A model generated the notes under the pieces. It was not told the origin of the DNA. It did no database searches and saw only the letters and a list, made by a program, of their open reading frames with translations. Below are positions 11,304 through 20,254 of a DNA stretch of 64,000 nucleotides, one piece after another (within the stretch, counting starts at the first letter, position 1; every line of letters starts with the position of its first letter). The DNA comes from Modestobacter versicolor (GTDB taxonomy: Bacteria > Actinomycetota > Actinomycetes > Mycobacteriales > Geodermatophilaceae), in contig NZ_JACIBU010000001.1 of the NCBI RefSeq assembly GCF_014195485.1, positions 372,001-436,000 on the forward strand, given 5' to 3'. A program made the translations under genes and the position numbers.

Positions 11304-12905
11304 GTGATCACGACGACCGGTCTCGAGCTGCGCGCCGGGTCCCGCATCCTCATCAGCGAGGCCGACCTCCGGGTCCAGCCCGGCGACCGCATCGGGCTGG
11401 TCGGCCGCAACGGCGCCGGCAAGACCACCACCCTCACCACCCTGGCCGGCGAGCGCGTGCCGCACGCCGGCAAGGTCGAGGTGACCGGTGAGCTCGGCTA
11501 CCTGCCGCAGGACCCGCGCAGCGGCGACCTGGACATCACCGCCAGCGACCGGGTGCTGTCCGGCCGCGGGCTCGACGTGCTCAAGGCGAAGCTGACCAAG
11601 GCGCAGATCGCGATGGCCGAGCCCGCCGACGACGCCGAGATGGACCGCGCCGTCCGGCAGTACGGCCGGCTCGAGGACCAGTTCGCCGCGCTGGGCGGGT
11701 ACGCCGCGGAGAGCGACGCCGCCCGGATCTGTACCAACCTCGGCCTGCCCGACCGGGTGCTGCAGCAGCCGCTGCGCACGCTGTCCGGTGGCCAGCGCCG
11801 CCGGGTCGAGCTGGCCCGGATCCTCTTCTCCGACGCCGACACGCTGCTGCTCGACGAGCCGACCAACCACCTGGACGCCGACTCGATCGTCTGGCTCAAG
11901 GGGTTCCTGGCCAGCCACCGCGCCGGGCTGATCGTGATCAGCCACGACGTCGACCTGCTGGCGGCCGTGGTCAACAAGGTGTGGCACCTGGACGCCAACC
12001 GGGCCACCGTCGACGTCTACAACCTGGGCTGGAAGCGGTACCTCGACGCGCGCGAGACCGACGAGCGCCGCCGCCGCTCCGAGCGGGCCAACGCCGAGAA
12101 GAAGATCGACGCGCTCACCGCGCAGGCGGACAAGATGCGCGCCAAGGCCACCAAGGCCAAGGCCGCGCAGAGCATGGACAAGCGCGCGCAGCGGCTGGCC
12201 GCGGGCCTGGAGCAGGTGCGCACGCAGGACAAGGTCGCCAAGCTGCGGTTCCCGACGCCGGCCCCGTGCGGCCGCACGCCGCTGACCGCCGAGCACCTGT
12301 CCAAGAGCTACGGCTCGCTGGAGATCTTCACCGGCGTCGACCTGGCCATCGACAAGGGCACCCGGGTCGTCGTCCTGGGCTTCAACGGCGCGGGCAAGAC
12401 CACGCTGCTGCGGATGCTCGCCGGCACCGAGACCCCGGACACCGGTGAGGTGAAGGCCGGGCACGGGCTGCGCGTCGGGTACTACGCGCAGGAGCACGAG
12501 ACGATCGACATGGACCGCACGCTGCTGGAGAACATGCGGTCCGCGGCGCCGGACAGCACCGACACCGAGCTGCGGAAGATCCTCGGTGCCTTCCTGTTCT
12601 CCGGCGAGAACGTCGACCAGCGCACCGGCACCCTCTCCGGTGGTGAGCGCACCCGGCTGGCGATGGCCACGCTGGTCGTCTCCGGCGCGAACGTGCTGCT
12701 GCTCGACGAGCCGACCAACAACCTCGACCCGGCCAGCCGCGAGCAGGTGCTCGAGGCGCTGCGCACCTACCAGGGCGCGATCGTGCTGGTCACCCACGAC
12801 GAGGGCGCGGTGCACGCGCTCAACCCGGACAAGGTGATCATCCTGCCCGACGGCACCGAGGACACCTGGAGCGCCGACTTCGCCGACCTGGTCTCGCTCG
12901 CCTGA
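11304..12905 (+). CDS. ABC-F family ATP-binding protein
   Basis: 533 aa with two ABC cassettes and no membrane domain. Walker A motifs are GRNGAGKTT near residue 36 and GFNGAGKTT near 355; signatures are LSGGQRRRVELARIL and LSGGERTRLAMATL; both Walker B segments read LLLDEPTN. Between the cassettes is the charged linker (ERRRRSERANAEKKIDAL, then the Lys/Ala-rich KMRAKATKAKAAQ) that in ABC-F proteins reaches into the ribosomal E site. ABC-F proteins act on translating ribosomes, either in translation regulation or antibiotic protection; the subtype cannot be fixed from sequence alone. GTG 11304 is preceded by a -10 element rather than an RBS, so the mRNA is probably leaderless. Confidence 0.92.
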   Translation: MITTTGLELRAGSRILISEADLRVQPGDRIGLVGRNGAGKTTTLTTLAGERVPHAGKVEVTGELGYLPQDPRSGDLDITASDRVLSGRGLDVLKAKLTKAQIAMAEPADDAEMDRAVRQYGRLEDQFAALGGYAAESDAARICTNLGLPDRVLQQPLRTLSGGQRRRVELARILFSDADTLLLDEPTNHLDADSIVWLKGFLASHRAGLIVISHDVDLLAAVVNKVWHLDANRATVDVYNLGWKRYLDARETDERRRRSERANAEKKIDALTAQADKMRAKATKAKAAQSMDKRAQRLAAGLEQVRTQDKVAKLRFPTPAPCGRTPLTAEHLSKSYGSLEIFTGVDLAIDKGTRVVVLGFNGAGKTTLLRMLAGTETPDTGEVKAGHGLRVGYYAQEHETIDMDRTLLENMRSAAPDSTDTELRKILGAFLFSGENVDQRTGTLSGGERTRLAMATLVVSGANVLLLDEPTNNLDPASREQVLEALRTYQGAIVLVTHDEGAVHALNPDKVIILPDGTEDTWSADFADLVSLA

Positions 12906-13065
12906 ACCCCGATCGGCTGCGCACGTCCTATCTGCGGTGGCCGACCCCCGTCACCTGGGTGATCATGGCTCTCGGGACGCCGATGTCACCGGGACGACGG
13001 CGCCGGGGGATCAGCGGGGAACTGCCGGTGCGAGCCGGCGGGGCACCTCTGACAGGAGGGGAGTC

Positions 13066-13299
13066 ATGGCCGACTCGAGCACTGCGGACCTGAGCAAGGG
13101 CAAGCGGATCACCGGAGACGACCGCACGTCGCTGGCGGACGAGCTGCGTGAGCGGTACGACGGCGGTGAGAGCATCCGCTCGCTGGCCACCTCGACCAAC
13201 CGCTCCTACGGGTTCGTCCACCGCCTGCTGTCGGAGTCGGGCGCCAGCCTGCGCGGCCGGGGCGGGGCGAACCGCAATGCCAACAAGAAGAGTGCGTGA
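13066..13299 (+). CDS. Small helix-turn-helix protein
   Basis: 77 aa. The central segment (ELRERYDGGESIRSLATSTN, then RSYGFVHRLLSESGASLRGR) is a recognisable helix-turn-helix of a small DNA-binding protein family common in actinobacteria, with a basic Gly-Arg-Gly tail. Targets are unknown. ATG 13066 is well placed behind AGGAGGGG; the frame is open 43 codons further up to a GTG at 12937, but that part looks non-coding. The stop overlaps the start of the next gene by 4 nt (GTGA), so the two are coupled. Confidence 0.85.
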   Translation: MADSSTADLSKGKRITGDDRTSLADELRERYDGGESIRSLATSTNRSYGFVHRLLSESGASLRGRGGANRNANKKSA

Positions 13300-14072
13300 G
13301 CTCGCCTGACGAGAACGGGTGGGTGAGGACGGCGCGCGAGGGCGCCGTCCTCACCGTCACCCTCGACCGGGCAGACCAGCTCAACGCGCAGACCCCGGCC
13401 ACCTGGGCGGCGCTGCGCGCCGTCGGTGAGGGGTTGGACGACGGCGTCCGGGTGGTCGTCGTCCGCGGCGCCGGGCGGGCGTTCTCCGCGGGGCTGGACC
13501 GCACGCTGTTCAGCCCCGACCCGGGCGTCAGCGGCGGGCTCGCCGACCTCGGCTCGATGCCCGCCGACCAGGCCCAGGAGCGCATCCGTGGCTACCAGGC
13601 CGCGTTCCGCTGGCTGCGCTCCCCGGGCGTGGTCTCCGTCGCCGCCGTCCAGGGGCACGCGATCGGCGCCGGCGCCCAGCTCGCGCTCGCCTGCGACCTG
13701 CGGGTGTTCACCGAGGACGCGCAGCTGCGGCTGCCCGAGGCCACGCTGGGCCTGGTGCCCGACCTCACCGGCACCAGCACGCTGGTCGAGCTGGTCGGCT
13801 ACAGCCGGGCCGTCGAGATCTGCCTGACCGGCCGCGCGGTGGGGGCGACCGAGGCGGTCGCGACCGGGCTGGCCAACGTCGCCGTCCCGCTCGACCAGCT
13901 GGACGCGACCGTCGCCGACCTCACCGCCGCGCTGCTCGGCCCGGACGCCGACGCGTCGCGGGAGACGCTGGCGCTGCTGCGCTCGGCGGTGCGCAACGAC
14001 CCCGCGCAGCAGGACGCCGCCGAACGGGCCGCCCAGGTCCGTCGTCTCGGGGCGCTGGCCAGGAGAGACTGA
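13296..14072 (+). CDS. Enoyl-CoA hydratase/isomerase (crotonase) family protein
   Basis: 258 aa. The crotonase fold is recognisable: VTLDRADQLNAQTPATWAAL at the N terminus, oxyanion-hole segments GRAFSAGLD and HAIGAGAQLALACD, and both glutamates at the usual hydratase positions (PEATLGLVPD and SRAVEICLTG). It probably hydrates or isomerises an acyl-CoA; the substrate is unknown. GTG 13296 overlaps the stop of the small HTH gene, suggesting regulation as a pair. A hairpin lies just after the stop. Confidence 0.9.
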   Translation: MSSPDENGWVRTAREGAVLTVTLDRADQLNAQTPATWAALRAVGEGLDDGVRVVVVRGAGRAFSAGLDRTLFSPDPGVSGGLADLGSMPADQAQERIRGYQAAFRWLRSPGVVSVAAVQGHAIGAGAQLALACDLRVFTEDAQLRLPEATLGLVPDLTGTSTLVELVGYSRAVEICLTGRAVGATEAVATGLANVAVPLDQLDATVADLTAALLGPDADASRETLALLRSAVRNDPAQQDAAERAAQVRRLGALARRD

Positions 14073-14079
14073 CCGGGCG

Positions 14080-14105
14080 GAACAGAGCGGGCCCGGCCGC
14101 TGTTC
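14080..14105 (+). terminator. Possible terminator hairpin
   Basis: GAACAG and CTGTTC arms close over a GC-rich loop, with a short inner stem and a 2-nt bulge. It lies 8 nt after the enoyl-CoA hydratase stop and before the exporter gene. The stem is imperfect and lacks a U-tract. Confidence 0.35.
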
Positions 14106-14159
14106 TGCGGTTGATTACCTGGTTACAGCAGTAGGGGCCGCAGCGATGAGGTACGTGCC

Positions 14160-16055
14160 ATGAGCTCTCCGATGACCTCGATGGCCGCCATGCGGTCGTT
14201 CAGCCGCGACTCGTCGGTGACGTCGCGGCAGATCCCCCGGGGCACGGTCCGCCGGATCCTCGGCATCGCCGGGCCCTACCGCCGCGAGCTGGTCGGGTTC
14301 CTCGCGCTGGTGGTGTTCTCCGCGGTCATCGGCGTGGTCACCCCGCTGCTGGCCGGCGACATCGTCAACCGGATCGCCGGGCTGTCGGGCACCGCGGGCG
14401 ACGTCGTCCGGATCGCGCTGTTCATCGCCGGCCTGGCCGTGCTCGACGCGGTGAGCTCGCTGGTGCAGCGCTGGTACTCCGCGCGCATCGGCGAGGGCGT
14501 CATCTACGACCTGCGGACCCGGGTGTTCGAGCACGTGCAGCGGATGCCGGTCGCCTTCTTCACCCGCACCCAGACCGGTGCGCTGGTCAGCCGGCTGAAC
14601 AACGACGTCGTCGGCGCGCAGCGGGCGTTCACCTCGACGCTGTCCGGCGTCGTCTCCAACGTGATCGCGCTGGTGCTGACCGCCGGTGTGATGTTCAGCC
14701 TGTCCTGGCAGATCACCCTGCTGTCGATCGTGATGGTGCCGCTGTTCGTGCTGCCGGCGCAGCGGATCGGCAAGCGGCTGCAGGAGATCACCCGGGAGTC
14801 CTACGGGCTCAACGCGTCGATGAACGCGACGATGACCGAGCGGTTCAACGTGGCCGGCGCGCTGCTGGTCAAGCTGTTCGGCCGCCCGGAGGTCGAGGCG
14901 GACTCCTTCCGCGGCCGCGCGTCACGGGTGCGGGACATCGGCGTGCTGTCGGCGATGTACGGCCGGGTCTTCTTCACCTCGCTGACCCTGGTCGCCGCGC
15001 TGGCCACGGCGCTGGTCTACGGCCTGGGCGGGGCGCTCGCCTTCACCGGGTCGCTGTCCGCCGGTGACGTCGTCGCGCTCGCACTGCTGCTGTCCCGGCT
15101 CTACGGGCCGCTGACCGCGCTGGCGAACGTGCGGGTCGACGTGATGAGCGCGCTGGTCAGCTTCGACCGGGTCTTCGAGGTGCTCGACCTGCGGCCGATG
15201 ATCGACGAGGCCCCCGACGCCGTCCCGGTGCCGGCCGACGACCGGTCGGTCGAGTTCGACCACGTCTCCTTCCGCTACCCGGCGCCCGACGAGGTGTCGC
15301 TGGCCTCGCTCGAGGACGTCGCGGTGCCCGAGCAGCACGCCTCGACCGACGTGCTGCACGACGTCTCCTTCCGCGCCGAGCCCGGCCAGCTGGTCGCCCT
15401 CGTCGGCACCTCGGGGGCCGGCAAGTCGACGATGGCCGCGCTGGTGTCGCGGCTGTACGACGTCACCGACGGCGCGGTGCGGGTCGGCGGGGTCGACGTC
15501 CGGCGGGCCACCAGCGCCTCGCTGCGCGACGCGATCGGCGTCGTCAGCCAGGACTCGCACCTGTTCCACGACACGATCGGCGCGAACCTCCGCTACGCCA
15601 AGCCCGACGCCACCGACGAGGAGCTGTGGGCGGCGCTGACCGGGGCCCGGATCGCGGCGCTGGTGCACGCCCTGCCCGACGGCCTGGACACCGTGGTCGG
15701 CGACCGCGGCTACCGGATGTCGGGCGGGGAGAAGCAGCGGCTGGCGATCGCCCGGGTGCTGCTCAAGGCCCCGGGGGTGGTCATCCTCGACGAGGCGACC
15801 GCCCACCTGGACAGCGAGTCGGAGGTGGCGGTGCAGCACGCGCTGGACGCCGCGCTGGCCGGCCGGACGTCGCTGGTCATCGCCCACCGGCTGTCCACGA
15901 TCCGCGACGCCGACCTGATCCTGGTCGTCGACCACGGCCGGATCATCGAGCGCGGCACCCACGAGGAGCTGCTGGCCCGCGGCGGCCACTACGCCGACCT
16001 CTACCGCACCCAGTTCGCGCCCAACGAGATGCACCAGAGCATCCGGGTCGGCTGA
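14160..16055 (+). CDS. ABC exporter, fused membrane and ATPase domains
   Basis: 631 aa half-transporter. The first ~330 residues hold the six-helix exporter domain (helices at LVGFLALVVFSAVIGVV, VSNVIALVLTAGVMFSL and SLTLVAALATALVYGL). The ATPase domain follows, with Walker A VGTSGAGKST, Q-loop VVSQDSHLFHDT, signature MSGGEKQRLAIARVLL, Walker B VVILDEATAHLD and H-loop IAHRLST. It works as a homodimer or heterodimer in the membrane; the substrate is unknown (multidrug/lipid exporter type). The loop between the domains carries an extra acidic stretch of ~20 residues (EVSLASLEDVAVPEQH). It stands alone, with ATG 14160 following a ~90-nt gap. Confidence 0.92.
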   Translation: MSSPMTSMAAMRSFSRDSSVTSRQIPRGTVRRILGIAGPYRRELVGFLALVVFSAVIGVVTPLLAGDIVNRIAGLSGTAGDVVRIALFIAGLAVLDAVSSLVQRWYSARIGEGVIYDLRTRVFEHVQRMPVAFFTRTQTGALVSRLNNDVVGAQRAFTSTLSGVVSNVIALVLTAGVMFSLSWQITLLSIVMVPLFVLPAQRIGKRLQEITRESYGLNASMNATMTERFNVAGALLVKLFGRPEVEADSFRGRASRVRDIGVLSAMYGRVFFTSLTLVAALATALVYGLGGALAFTGSLSAGDVVALALLLSRLYGPLTALANVRVDVMSALVSFDRVFEVLDLRPMIDEAPDAVPVPADDRSVEFDHVSFRYPAPDEVSLASLEDVAVPEQHASTDVLHDVSFRAEPGQLVALVGTSGAGKSTMAALVSRLYDVTDGAVRVGGVDVRRATSASLRDAIGVVSQDSHLFHDTIGANLRYAKPDATDEELWAALTGARIAALVHALPDGLDTVVGDRGYRMSGGEKQRLAIARVLLKAPGVVILDEATAHLDSESEVAVQHALDAALAGRTSLVIAHRLSTIRDADLILVVDHGRIIERGTHEELLARGGHYADLYRTQFAPNEMHQSIRVG

Positions 16056-16176
16056 GCGCACTCCTCGTGAACGGCCGGGAACGCACCGGCGCCTCCCGGC
16101 GCGGGGACAGCCCACGTCCAGCCCGACCGTGGGACCGTGGAGGCGGCCGCTCCACCTCCTGAGAACAGGGCTCCCG

Positions 16177-16452
16177 ATGACCGCTCAGCACTGGCACTCC
16201 ATTGCGTCCGGCAAGCCGTACCCCGTGAGCGTCCCGCCGGAGGGCGCCTCCTCGCTGGAGGACTTCGTGGGCGACGCCGAGTTCTGCATCGACGGCGGTG
16301 CGGAGTCGCTGCTCGTCCGCGGGCACGGCGTCCGGCACGGCGAGGTGGTCCGCTTCCACGAGAAGGACGCCGTCGGCGGCAAGGACGTGCGGGTCTGGCA
16401 CGTCTCGCAGCACGACGGCGGCTACGTGGCGGAGTCCATCTCCGCGTTCTGA
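16177..16452 (+). CDS. Hypothetical 91-aa protein
   Basis: Not recognised. 91 aa, soluble, mildly acidic, with a His/Gly-rich middle (VRGHGVRHGEVVRFHEKD) and a single Cys. There is no signal peptide or membrane segment. It uses strongly GC-biased third codon positions like its neighbours, which supports real coding. The start ATG 16177 follows CAGGG only weakly resembling an RBS. It sits between an ABC exporter and a second ABC system without overlap, so co-function is not implied. Confidence 0.6.
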   Translation: MTAQHWHSIASGKPYPVSVPPEGASSLEDFVGDAEFCIDGGAESLLVRGHGVRHGEVVRFHEKDAVGGKDVRVWHVSQHDGGYVAESISAF

Positions 16453-16472
16453 GCCCGCACGCGCCGAGCCAC

Positions 16473-16478
16473 TACGGT
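16473..16478 (+). promoter_or_regulatory. Putative -10 element, leaderless ABC gene
   Basis: TACGGT sits 6 nt before GTG 16485, fitting the TANNNT consensus and leaderless transcription seen at other genes in this window. No RBS is present in the 21 nt since the upstream stop. Confidence 0.4.
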
Positions 16479-16484
16479 CGGCGC

Positions 16485-17186
16485 GTGCCAGCGCTGACGG
16501 CGGAGGGGCTCGCCCACCGCCACGGGCGCGGTCCGTGGCTGGTCGAGGGGCTGTCCCTCGCCGTCCCGGCCGGCGGCCTGCTGCGGGTGCGCGGCGGAAA
16601 CGGCAGCGGCAAGTCGACGCTGCTCCGGCTGCTCGCGGGCTCGGTCGTGCCGCGCCGGGGGACCGTCCGGCGCAGCGGGCCGGTGGGCTACCTGCCGCAG
16701 CAGACCGGCGATCTGCCGGGGATCGACGCCGCCCGGCTCGTCGGGCTGCTCACCGGCGGTGTGCCGGACGGCGTCCCGGGCACCCGCGCCGACCAGCTGA
16801 GCCGGGGCTGGCAGCGGCGGGTGCTGCTGGAGGCCGTGCTGGCGCTGCCCTGCCCGGTGCTGGTGCTCGACGAGCCGGCCGCCGGGCTGGACGCCGCCGC
16901 CGTCTCCCGGCTCGCCGACCGGCTGACCGGCCGCCTCGCCGCCGGGCACGCCGTGGTGGTGGCCGAGCACGAACCGCTGCCGCTGGCCGGGGGAGAGGTG
17001 CTCGACCTCGGGGGCTCGGTCACCGCTGCCGTGGTCGAGGTGCTGCTGGCCGGCACCGGGACGTTTCGCGGGCGGACCGCCACCGGCGGGCGGCTCACCC
17101 TGACCGTCCCGGCGGGGGAGCAGGACGCCGTGCTGCTGGCCGCCCTGCAGGAGGGCTGGTCGGTGCTCACCGTGGCCCGCCGGTGA
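16485..17186 (+). CDS. Small ABC transporter ATP-binding protein
   Basis: 233 aa single ABC cassette. Walker A RGGNGSGKST lies near residue 37, a Q-loop equivalent in GYLPQQTGD, signature LSRGWQRRVLLEAVL (degenerate: SRGW in place of SGGQ), Walker B VLVLDEPAAGLD and H-loop VVAEHE. It is shorter in the helical subdomain than typical exporters. The following gene overlaps by 4 nt and encodes a membrane protein, so the two form a compact two-gene ABC system, probably an exporter. The substrate is unknown. The start GTG 16485 is supported by the adjacent -10 element. Confidence 0.85.
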   Translation: MPALTAEGLAHRHGRGPWLVEGLSLAVPAGGLLRVRGGNGSGKSTLLRLLAGSVVPRRGTVRRSGPVGYLPQQTGDLPGIDAARLVGLLTGGVPDGVPGTRADQLSRGWQRRVLLEAVLALPCPVLVLDEPAAGLDAAAVSRLADRLTGRLAAGHAVVVAEHEPLPLAGGEVLDLGGSVTAAVVEVLLAGTGTFRGRTATGGRLTLTVPAGEQDAVLLAALQEGWSVLTVARR

Positions 17187-17842
17187 GGGCGCCGGTGCCG
17201 GTGCCCCGGGCCGCCCGGATGGGGCTGGCCACCGCGGTCGCCAGCCGCAGCGTGCTGGCTGCGTCCGCCGCCTGGCTCGTCGTCCTCGCCGCCGTCTACG
17301 CCGCCGACGCCGGGCCCCCGCTGCCCGCGCTCGCCTCCACCGCCGTCGTGTTGCTGCCGGTGGCCGCCTGGGCGACCGCCGCCCACCTGGCGGCGTCCAG
17401 CGCCGACCTCCGCCAGGTGCTCACCGCGGCTGACGGGCACGTCCGGGTGATGCTCGCCGACGCGCTGCCGCCGCTGGCCTGGCTGGCCGGTGCCACCGCG
17501 GCCGGGGTGCTGGCCAACGCCGTCCTCGACCCGCACCCGGCGCCGCTGACCGACCGGCTGCTGGGCCTGCTGCTGCACCTGCTCTGCGGTGCCGTCGGCA
17601 TCGCGCTCGGGATGGTGCTGCACGCCGGGCGCGTGAGCCGGGGCGTGCAGGCCGCCGTCGTCGTCGCCGGGTCGCTGGCCAGCGCCCGGCTGGCCCTGCT
17701 GCCGCCGGCCGGCCCGTTGCTCAGCACCTGGGGTGCCGGCGCCGAGCCTGGCCCGCTCGCCGCGGGGTGGGCGGTCGGCGGCCCGGTCGTCGTCACCGCG
17801 GGGCTGCTCGCGGTCACCCTGTGGCTGCGGCGCCGGGGATGA
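17183..17842 (+). CDS. Membrane partner of the small ABC ATPase
   Basis: 219 aa, Ala/Leu/Val-rich, with about six predicted membrane segments (SVLAASAAWLVVLAAVYA, STAVVLLPVAAWATAAHLA, LLGLLLHLLCGAVGIALG, VVVTAGLLAVTLWL and others). GTG 17183 overlaps the ATPase stop (GTGA), the usual sign of a paired ABC permease. It is not similar enough to a named permease family to say more; the membrane role is inferred from hydrophobicity and the overlap. Confidence 0.7.
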   Translation: MRAPVPVPRAARMGLATAVASRSVLAASAAWLVVLAAVYAADAGPPLPALASTAVVLLPVAAWATAAHLAASSADLRQVLTAADGHVRVMLADALPPLAWLAGATAAGVLANAVLDPHPAPLTDRLLGLLLHLLCGAVGIALGMVLHAGRVSRGVQAAVVVAGSLASARLALLPPAGPLLSTWGAGAEPGPLAAGWAVGGPVVVTAGLLAVTLWLRRRG

Positions 17843-17898
17843 ACGGACCTGTCCGCCCCTGCACGGCGCGGGGTCGGCCGTCCTCGCGGACCGCCCAC

Positions 17899-17904
17899 TA
17901 GCGT
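17899..17904 (+). promoter_or_regulatory. Putative -10 element (TAGCGT)
   Basis: TAGCGT lies 40 nt before the TTG start of the SnoaL-like gene. The same hexamer occurs before the PAP2 gene and the acyl-CoA ligase gene, suggesting a common -10 form in this genome. Confidence 0.4.
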
Positions 17905-17944
17905 CACTCCTGACCCACTCGCACCACCTCGCAGGAGCACTCCC

Positions 17945-18412
17945 TTGAGCGCAGGCCACCCGCACGACACCCAGATCCGGGCGCTGTACGCCCGCTTCCT
18001 CGCCGGCTGGAACCAGCGCAGCGGCGTCTCGGTGTCCTCGGTGTTCGCCGACGACGGCGAGTGGGTCGACCTCGACGGGACGCTGCGCAGCGGCCGGTTG
18101 TCGATCGCCGCGGACATGCGCCGGATCTTCAGCGAGCACGCCACCCCCGGCTTCGTCGGCATCGTCCGCTCGGTGCGCCGGCTGACCGAGGGCGTCGCCG
18201 TGCTGCACGGGGTCGCCGGGATGGTGCCGCCCGGCGCGCAGGCGGTCGACCCGGCGCTGCACGCGGTGCACGTGCTCACCGCGGTGGACGACGGCGGGCG
18301 GTGGCGGATCGCCGTGCTGCAGAGCACGCCGGCCCGCTACGGCGGCCGGGCCGACGCGGTGGCTGCACTGACCGCGGAGCTGGAGGCGGCGCGCACGGAG
18401 TCCGGCCGATGA
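17945..18412 (+). CDS. SnoaL-like (SgcJ/EcaC family) protein
   Basis: 155 aa. The pattern is that of NTF2/SnoaL-fold proteins: an N-terminal helix (IRALYARFLAGWNQRSGVSV), the early FADDGEWVDLDG segment, and a later strand-rich part ending in GRWRIAVLQSTPARY. Members of the SgcJ/EcaC group are small cone-shaped proteins of mostly unknown activity. The start is TTG 17945, supported by AGGAG about 8 nt upstream. The next gene overlaps by 4 nt (ATGA), so it is co-translated with the sulfurtransferase. Confidence 0.75.
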   Translation: MSAGHPHDTQIRALYARFLAGWNQRSGVSVSSVFADDGEWVDLDGTLRSGRLSIAADMRRIFSEHATPGFVGIVRSVRRLTEGVAVLHGVAGMVPPGAQAVDPALHAVHVLTAVDDGGRWRIAVLQSTPARYGGRADAVAALTAELEAARTESGR

Positions 18413-19239
18413 CCGTGCTGACCGCACCGGAGGAGCTGCCCGGTGACGCCGTGCTGCTCGACGTCCGCTGGCAGCTCGGGCGCACCGACGGCCGGGAGCA
18501 GTACCTCGCCGGCCACCTGCCGGGTGCGGTCTTCGTCGACCTGGAGACCGAGCTGGCCGCGCCGGGGACGTCGGCGGAGGGTCGCCATCCGCTGCCGTCG
18601 TTACAGGCACTGCAGTCAGCGGCCCGGCGCTGGGGCCTCGAGGACGGGTCGAGGGTCGTGGTCTACGACGCGGCCGGCGGGCTCGCGGCGGCACGGGCCT
18701 GGTGGCTGCTCCGCTGGGGCGGGCTCACCGACGTCACCATCCTGGACGGCGGCCTGGCTGCCTGGACCGGCCCGCTGGAGCGCGGGGACGTGGTGCCCGC
18801 GCCGGGGTCGGTGACCCTCACCGGCGGCGGCATGCCGGTGCTGACCGCCGACGAGGCGGCCGCGCTGCCCGACGACGGCGGCCTGCTGCTCGACGCCCGC
18901 GCCGGCGAGCGGTACCGCGGCGAGGTCGAGCCGATCGACCCGCGGGCCGGCCACGTGCCGGGCGCGGTCAGCGCGCCGACGGCGGAGAACCTGGACGCCG
19001 ACGGCCGGTTCCGTACAGCGGCTGCACTCACCGAGCGCTTCGCCGCGCTCGGGGTGCGGCCCGGGACGACGGTCGGCGTCTACTGCGGCTCTGGCGTCAC
19101 CGCCGCGCACGAGGTCGCCGCGCTGGCCGAGGCGGGCATCGAGGCGGCGCTGTGGCCGGGCTCGTGGTCGCAGTGGTCGGCCGACCCCGCCCGCCCGGCG
19201 GCGACCGGTGCTGCACCGGCGGGCACCGACAGCCCCTGA
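18409..19239 (+). CDS. Two-domain sulfurtransferase (rhodanese type)
   Basis: 276 aa with two rhodanese domains. The C-terminal domain has the active-site loop YCGSGVTAAHEV with the persulfide cysteine. The N-terminal domain has YDAAGGLAAARAWW, where the cysteine is replaced, as is normal for the non-catalytic half of thiosulfate/3-mercaptopyruvate sulfurtransferases. The CGSGVT loop is of the type common in 3-mercaptopyruvate sulfurtransferases, but the donor cannot be settled by eye. It is likely cytosolic, with no signal peptide. The start ATG 18409 overlaps the SnoaL-like stop. Confidence 0.92.
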   Translation: MTVLTAPEELPGDAVLLDVRWQLGRTDGREQYLAGHLPGAVFVDLETELAAPGTSAEGRHPLPSLQALQSAARRWGLEDGSRVVVYDAAGGLAAARAWWLLRWGGLTDVTILDGGLAAWTGPLERGDVVPAPGSVTLTGGGMPVLTADEAAALPDDGGLLLDARAGERYRGEVEPIDPRAGHVPGAVSAPTAENLDADGRFRTAAALTERFAALGVRPGTTVGVYCGSGVTAAHEVAALAEAGIEAALWPGSWSQWSADPARPAATGAAPAGTDSP

Positions 19240-19269
19240 TCCAGGCGCCGGCGCGGCACACTGCCCGGC

Positions 19270-19545
19270 GTGACCGTCGCCGTCCGTTCCCGCAGGCCCC
19301 TCGTCGCCGCCGTGCTGGCCGGCGCCGCGCTGCTCGTCGTCGGCTTCTTCTACCTCGCCTCCGGGCTGGTGGTGCCCGGTTATGCGCTCGTGCCGCTGTG
19401 GCTGTGGTGGGGCGTGCAGGCCTGGGTGCTGGTGCGGCTGGCCCGGGCGCGGTCGTGGTGGGTGCTCGCCGTGCCGGTGGTCGCGGTCGCGACCTGGTGG
19501 CTGGTGCTGGCCGCCGGCGAGGCCTGGCTCGGCTGGCAGCCCTGA
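19270..19545 (+). CDS. Hypothetical small membrane protein
   Basis: 91 aa. Three hydrophobic segments are visible (LVAAVLAGAALLVVGFFYLA, LVPLWLWWGVQAWVLVRLA, SWWVLAVPVVAVATWWLVL), with many tryptophans, so an integral membrane protein is likely. The function is unknown. The start is GTG 19270. It ends 7 nt before the stop of the convergent chelatase gene, leaving almost no room for a terminator. Confidence 0.65.
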   Translation: MTVAVRSRRPLVAAVLAGAALLVVGFFYLASGLVVPGYALVPLWLWWGVQAWVLVRLARARSWWVLAVPVVAVATWWLVLAAGEAWLGWQP

Positions 19546-19552
19546 CCTGAGC

Positions 19553-20254
19553 TCAGGCGAGGGTGAGGGCGGCGTCGTAGCGGTCGAGCAGCACGGCGGC
19601 GATCCGCTCGTCGGGCAGCAGCGGCGCGGTGACGGTGTCGGCACCGGCACCCTGCAGCTTGTCGTGGAAGTGCCCGGGCGCCAGCAGGTACGCCGCGACG
19701 ACCACGCGCTCGGCCCCTGCCTTCCGGGCCGCGGCGACGGCGTCGGGCACCGGTGGCTGGGCGGCCGAGCCGTACCCGGTGGTGACCGGCCCCGCCCAGG
19801 CGCGCTGCAGCAGGTCGGCGGTGTCCTCGACGTCCTTGACCGATCGGGCGTCGCTGGACCCGGCGGCGGCGAGCACGATCCCGGTCAGCGGGTCGCGCGG
19901 GTCGGCACCGGCGGCGACCAGCCGGTCGGTGAGCACCGCGACCAGCCGCGGATCGGGGCCGAGCGGCTTCGCGGCGACCGCCGACGGGTGGTCGGCGACG
20001 GCACCGGCGATGTCGACGTGCACGTGGTAGCCGCCGGAGAGCAGCAGCGGGACGACGACCGCCGGCGTCCCCGCGGCGCCCAGACCGGCCACGACGTCGA
20101 CCACGGTCGGCGGCTGGACGTCGACGAACGCCGCCGTCGTCTGCAGCCCCGGCCGCAGTGCGCGGGCCGCCAAGGCCAGCTCGCCGATCAGCCGGCGGCC
20201 GGTGGGGTTCCGGGTGCCGTGCGCGCAGGCCACCAGCACCGGTTGTGCACTCAT
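19553..20254 (-). CDS. Sirohydrochlorin chelatase-like (CbiX) protein
   Basis: 233 aa. Two CbiX half-domains are visible: the N-terminal one begins VLVACAHGTRNPTGRR with the metal-binding His and has PLLLSGGYHVHVDI; the second begins GIVLAAAGSSDARS and has AAYLLAPGHFHDKL. This family inserts Co2+ or Fe2+ into sirohydrochlorin (cobalamin or siroheme synthesis). No other tetrapyrrole or sulfite/nitrite reductase gene is nearby, so the metal is unknown. The start ATG 20254 gives the family N terminus; the frame extends 13 codons further up into a palindromic repeat. The ATG itself lies in the left arm of that repeat. Confidence 0.88.
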   Translation of the reverse strand: MSAQPVLVACAHGTRNPTGRRLIGELALAARALRPGLQTTAAFVDVQPPTVVDVVAGLGAAGTPAVVVPLLLSGGYHVHVDIAGAVADHPSAVAAKPLGPDPRLVAVLTDRLVAAGADPRDPLTGIVLAAAGSSDARSVKDVEDTADLLQRAWAGPVTTGYGSAAQPPVPDAVAAARKAGAERVVVAAYLLAPGHFHDKLQGAGADTVTAPLLPDERIAAVLLDRYDAALTLA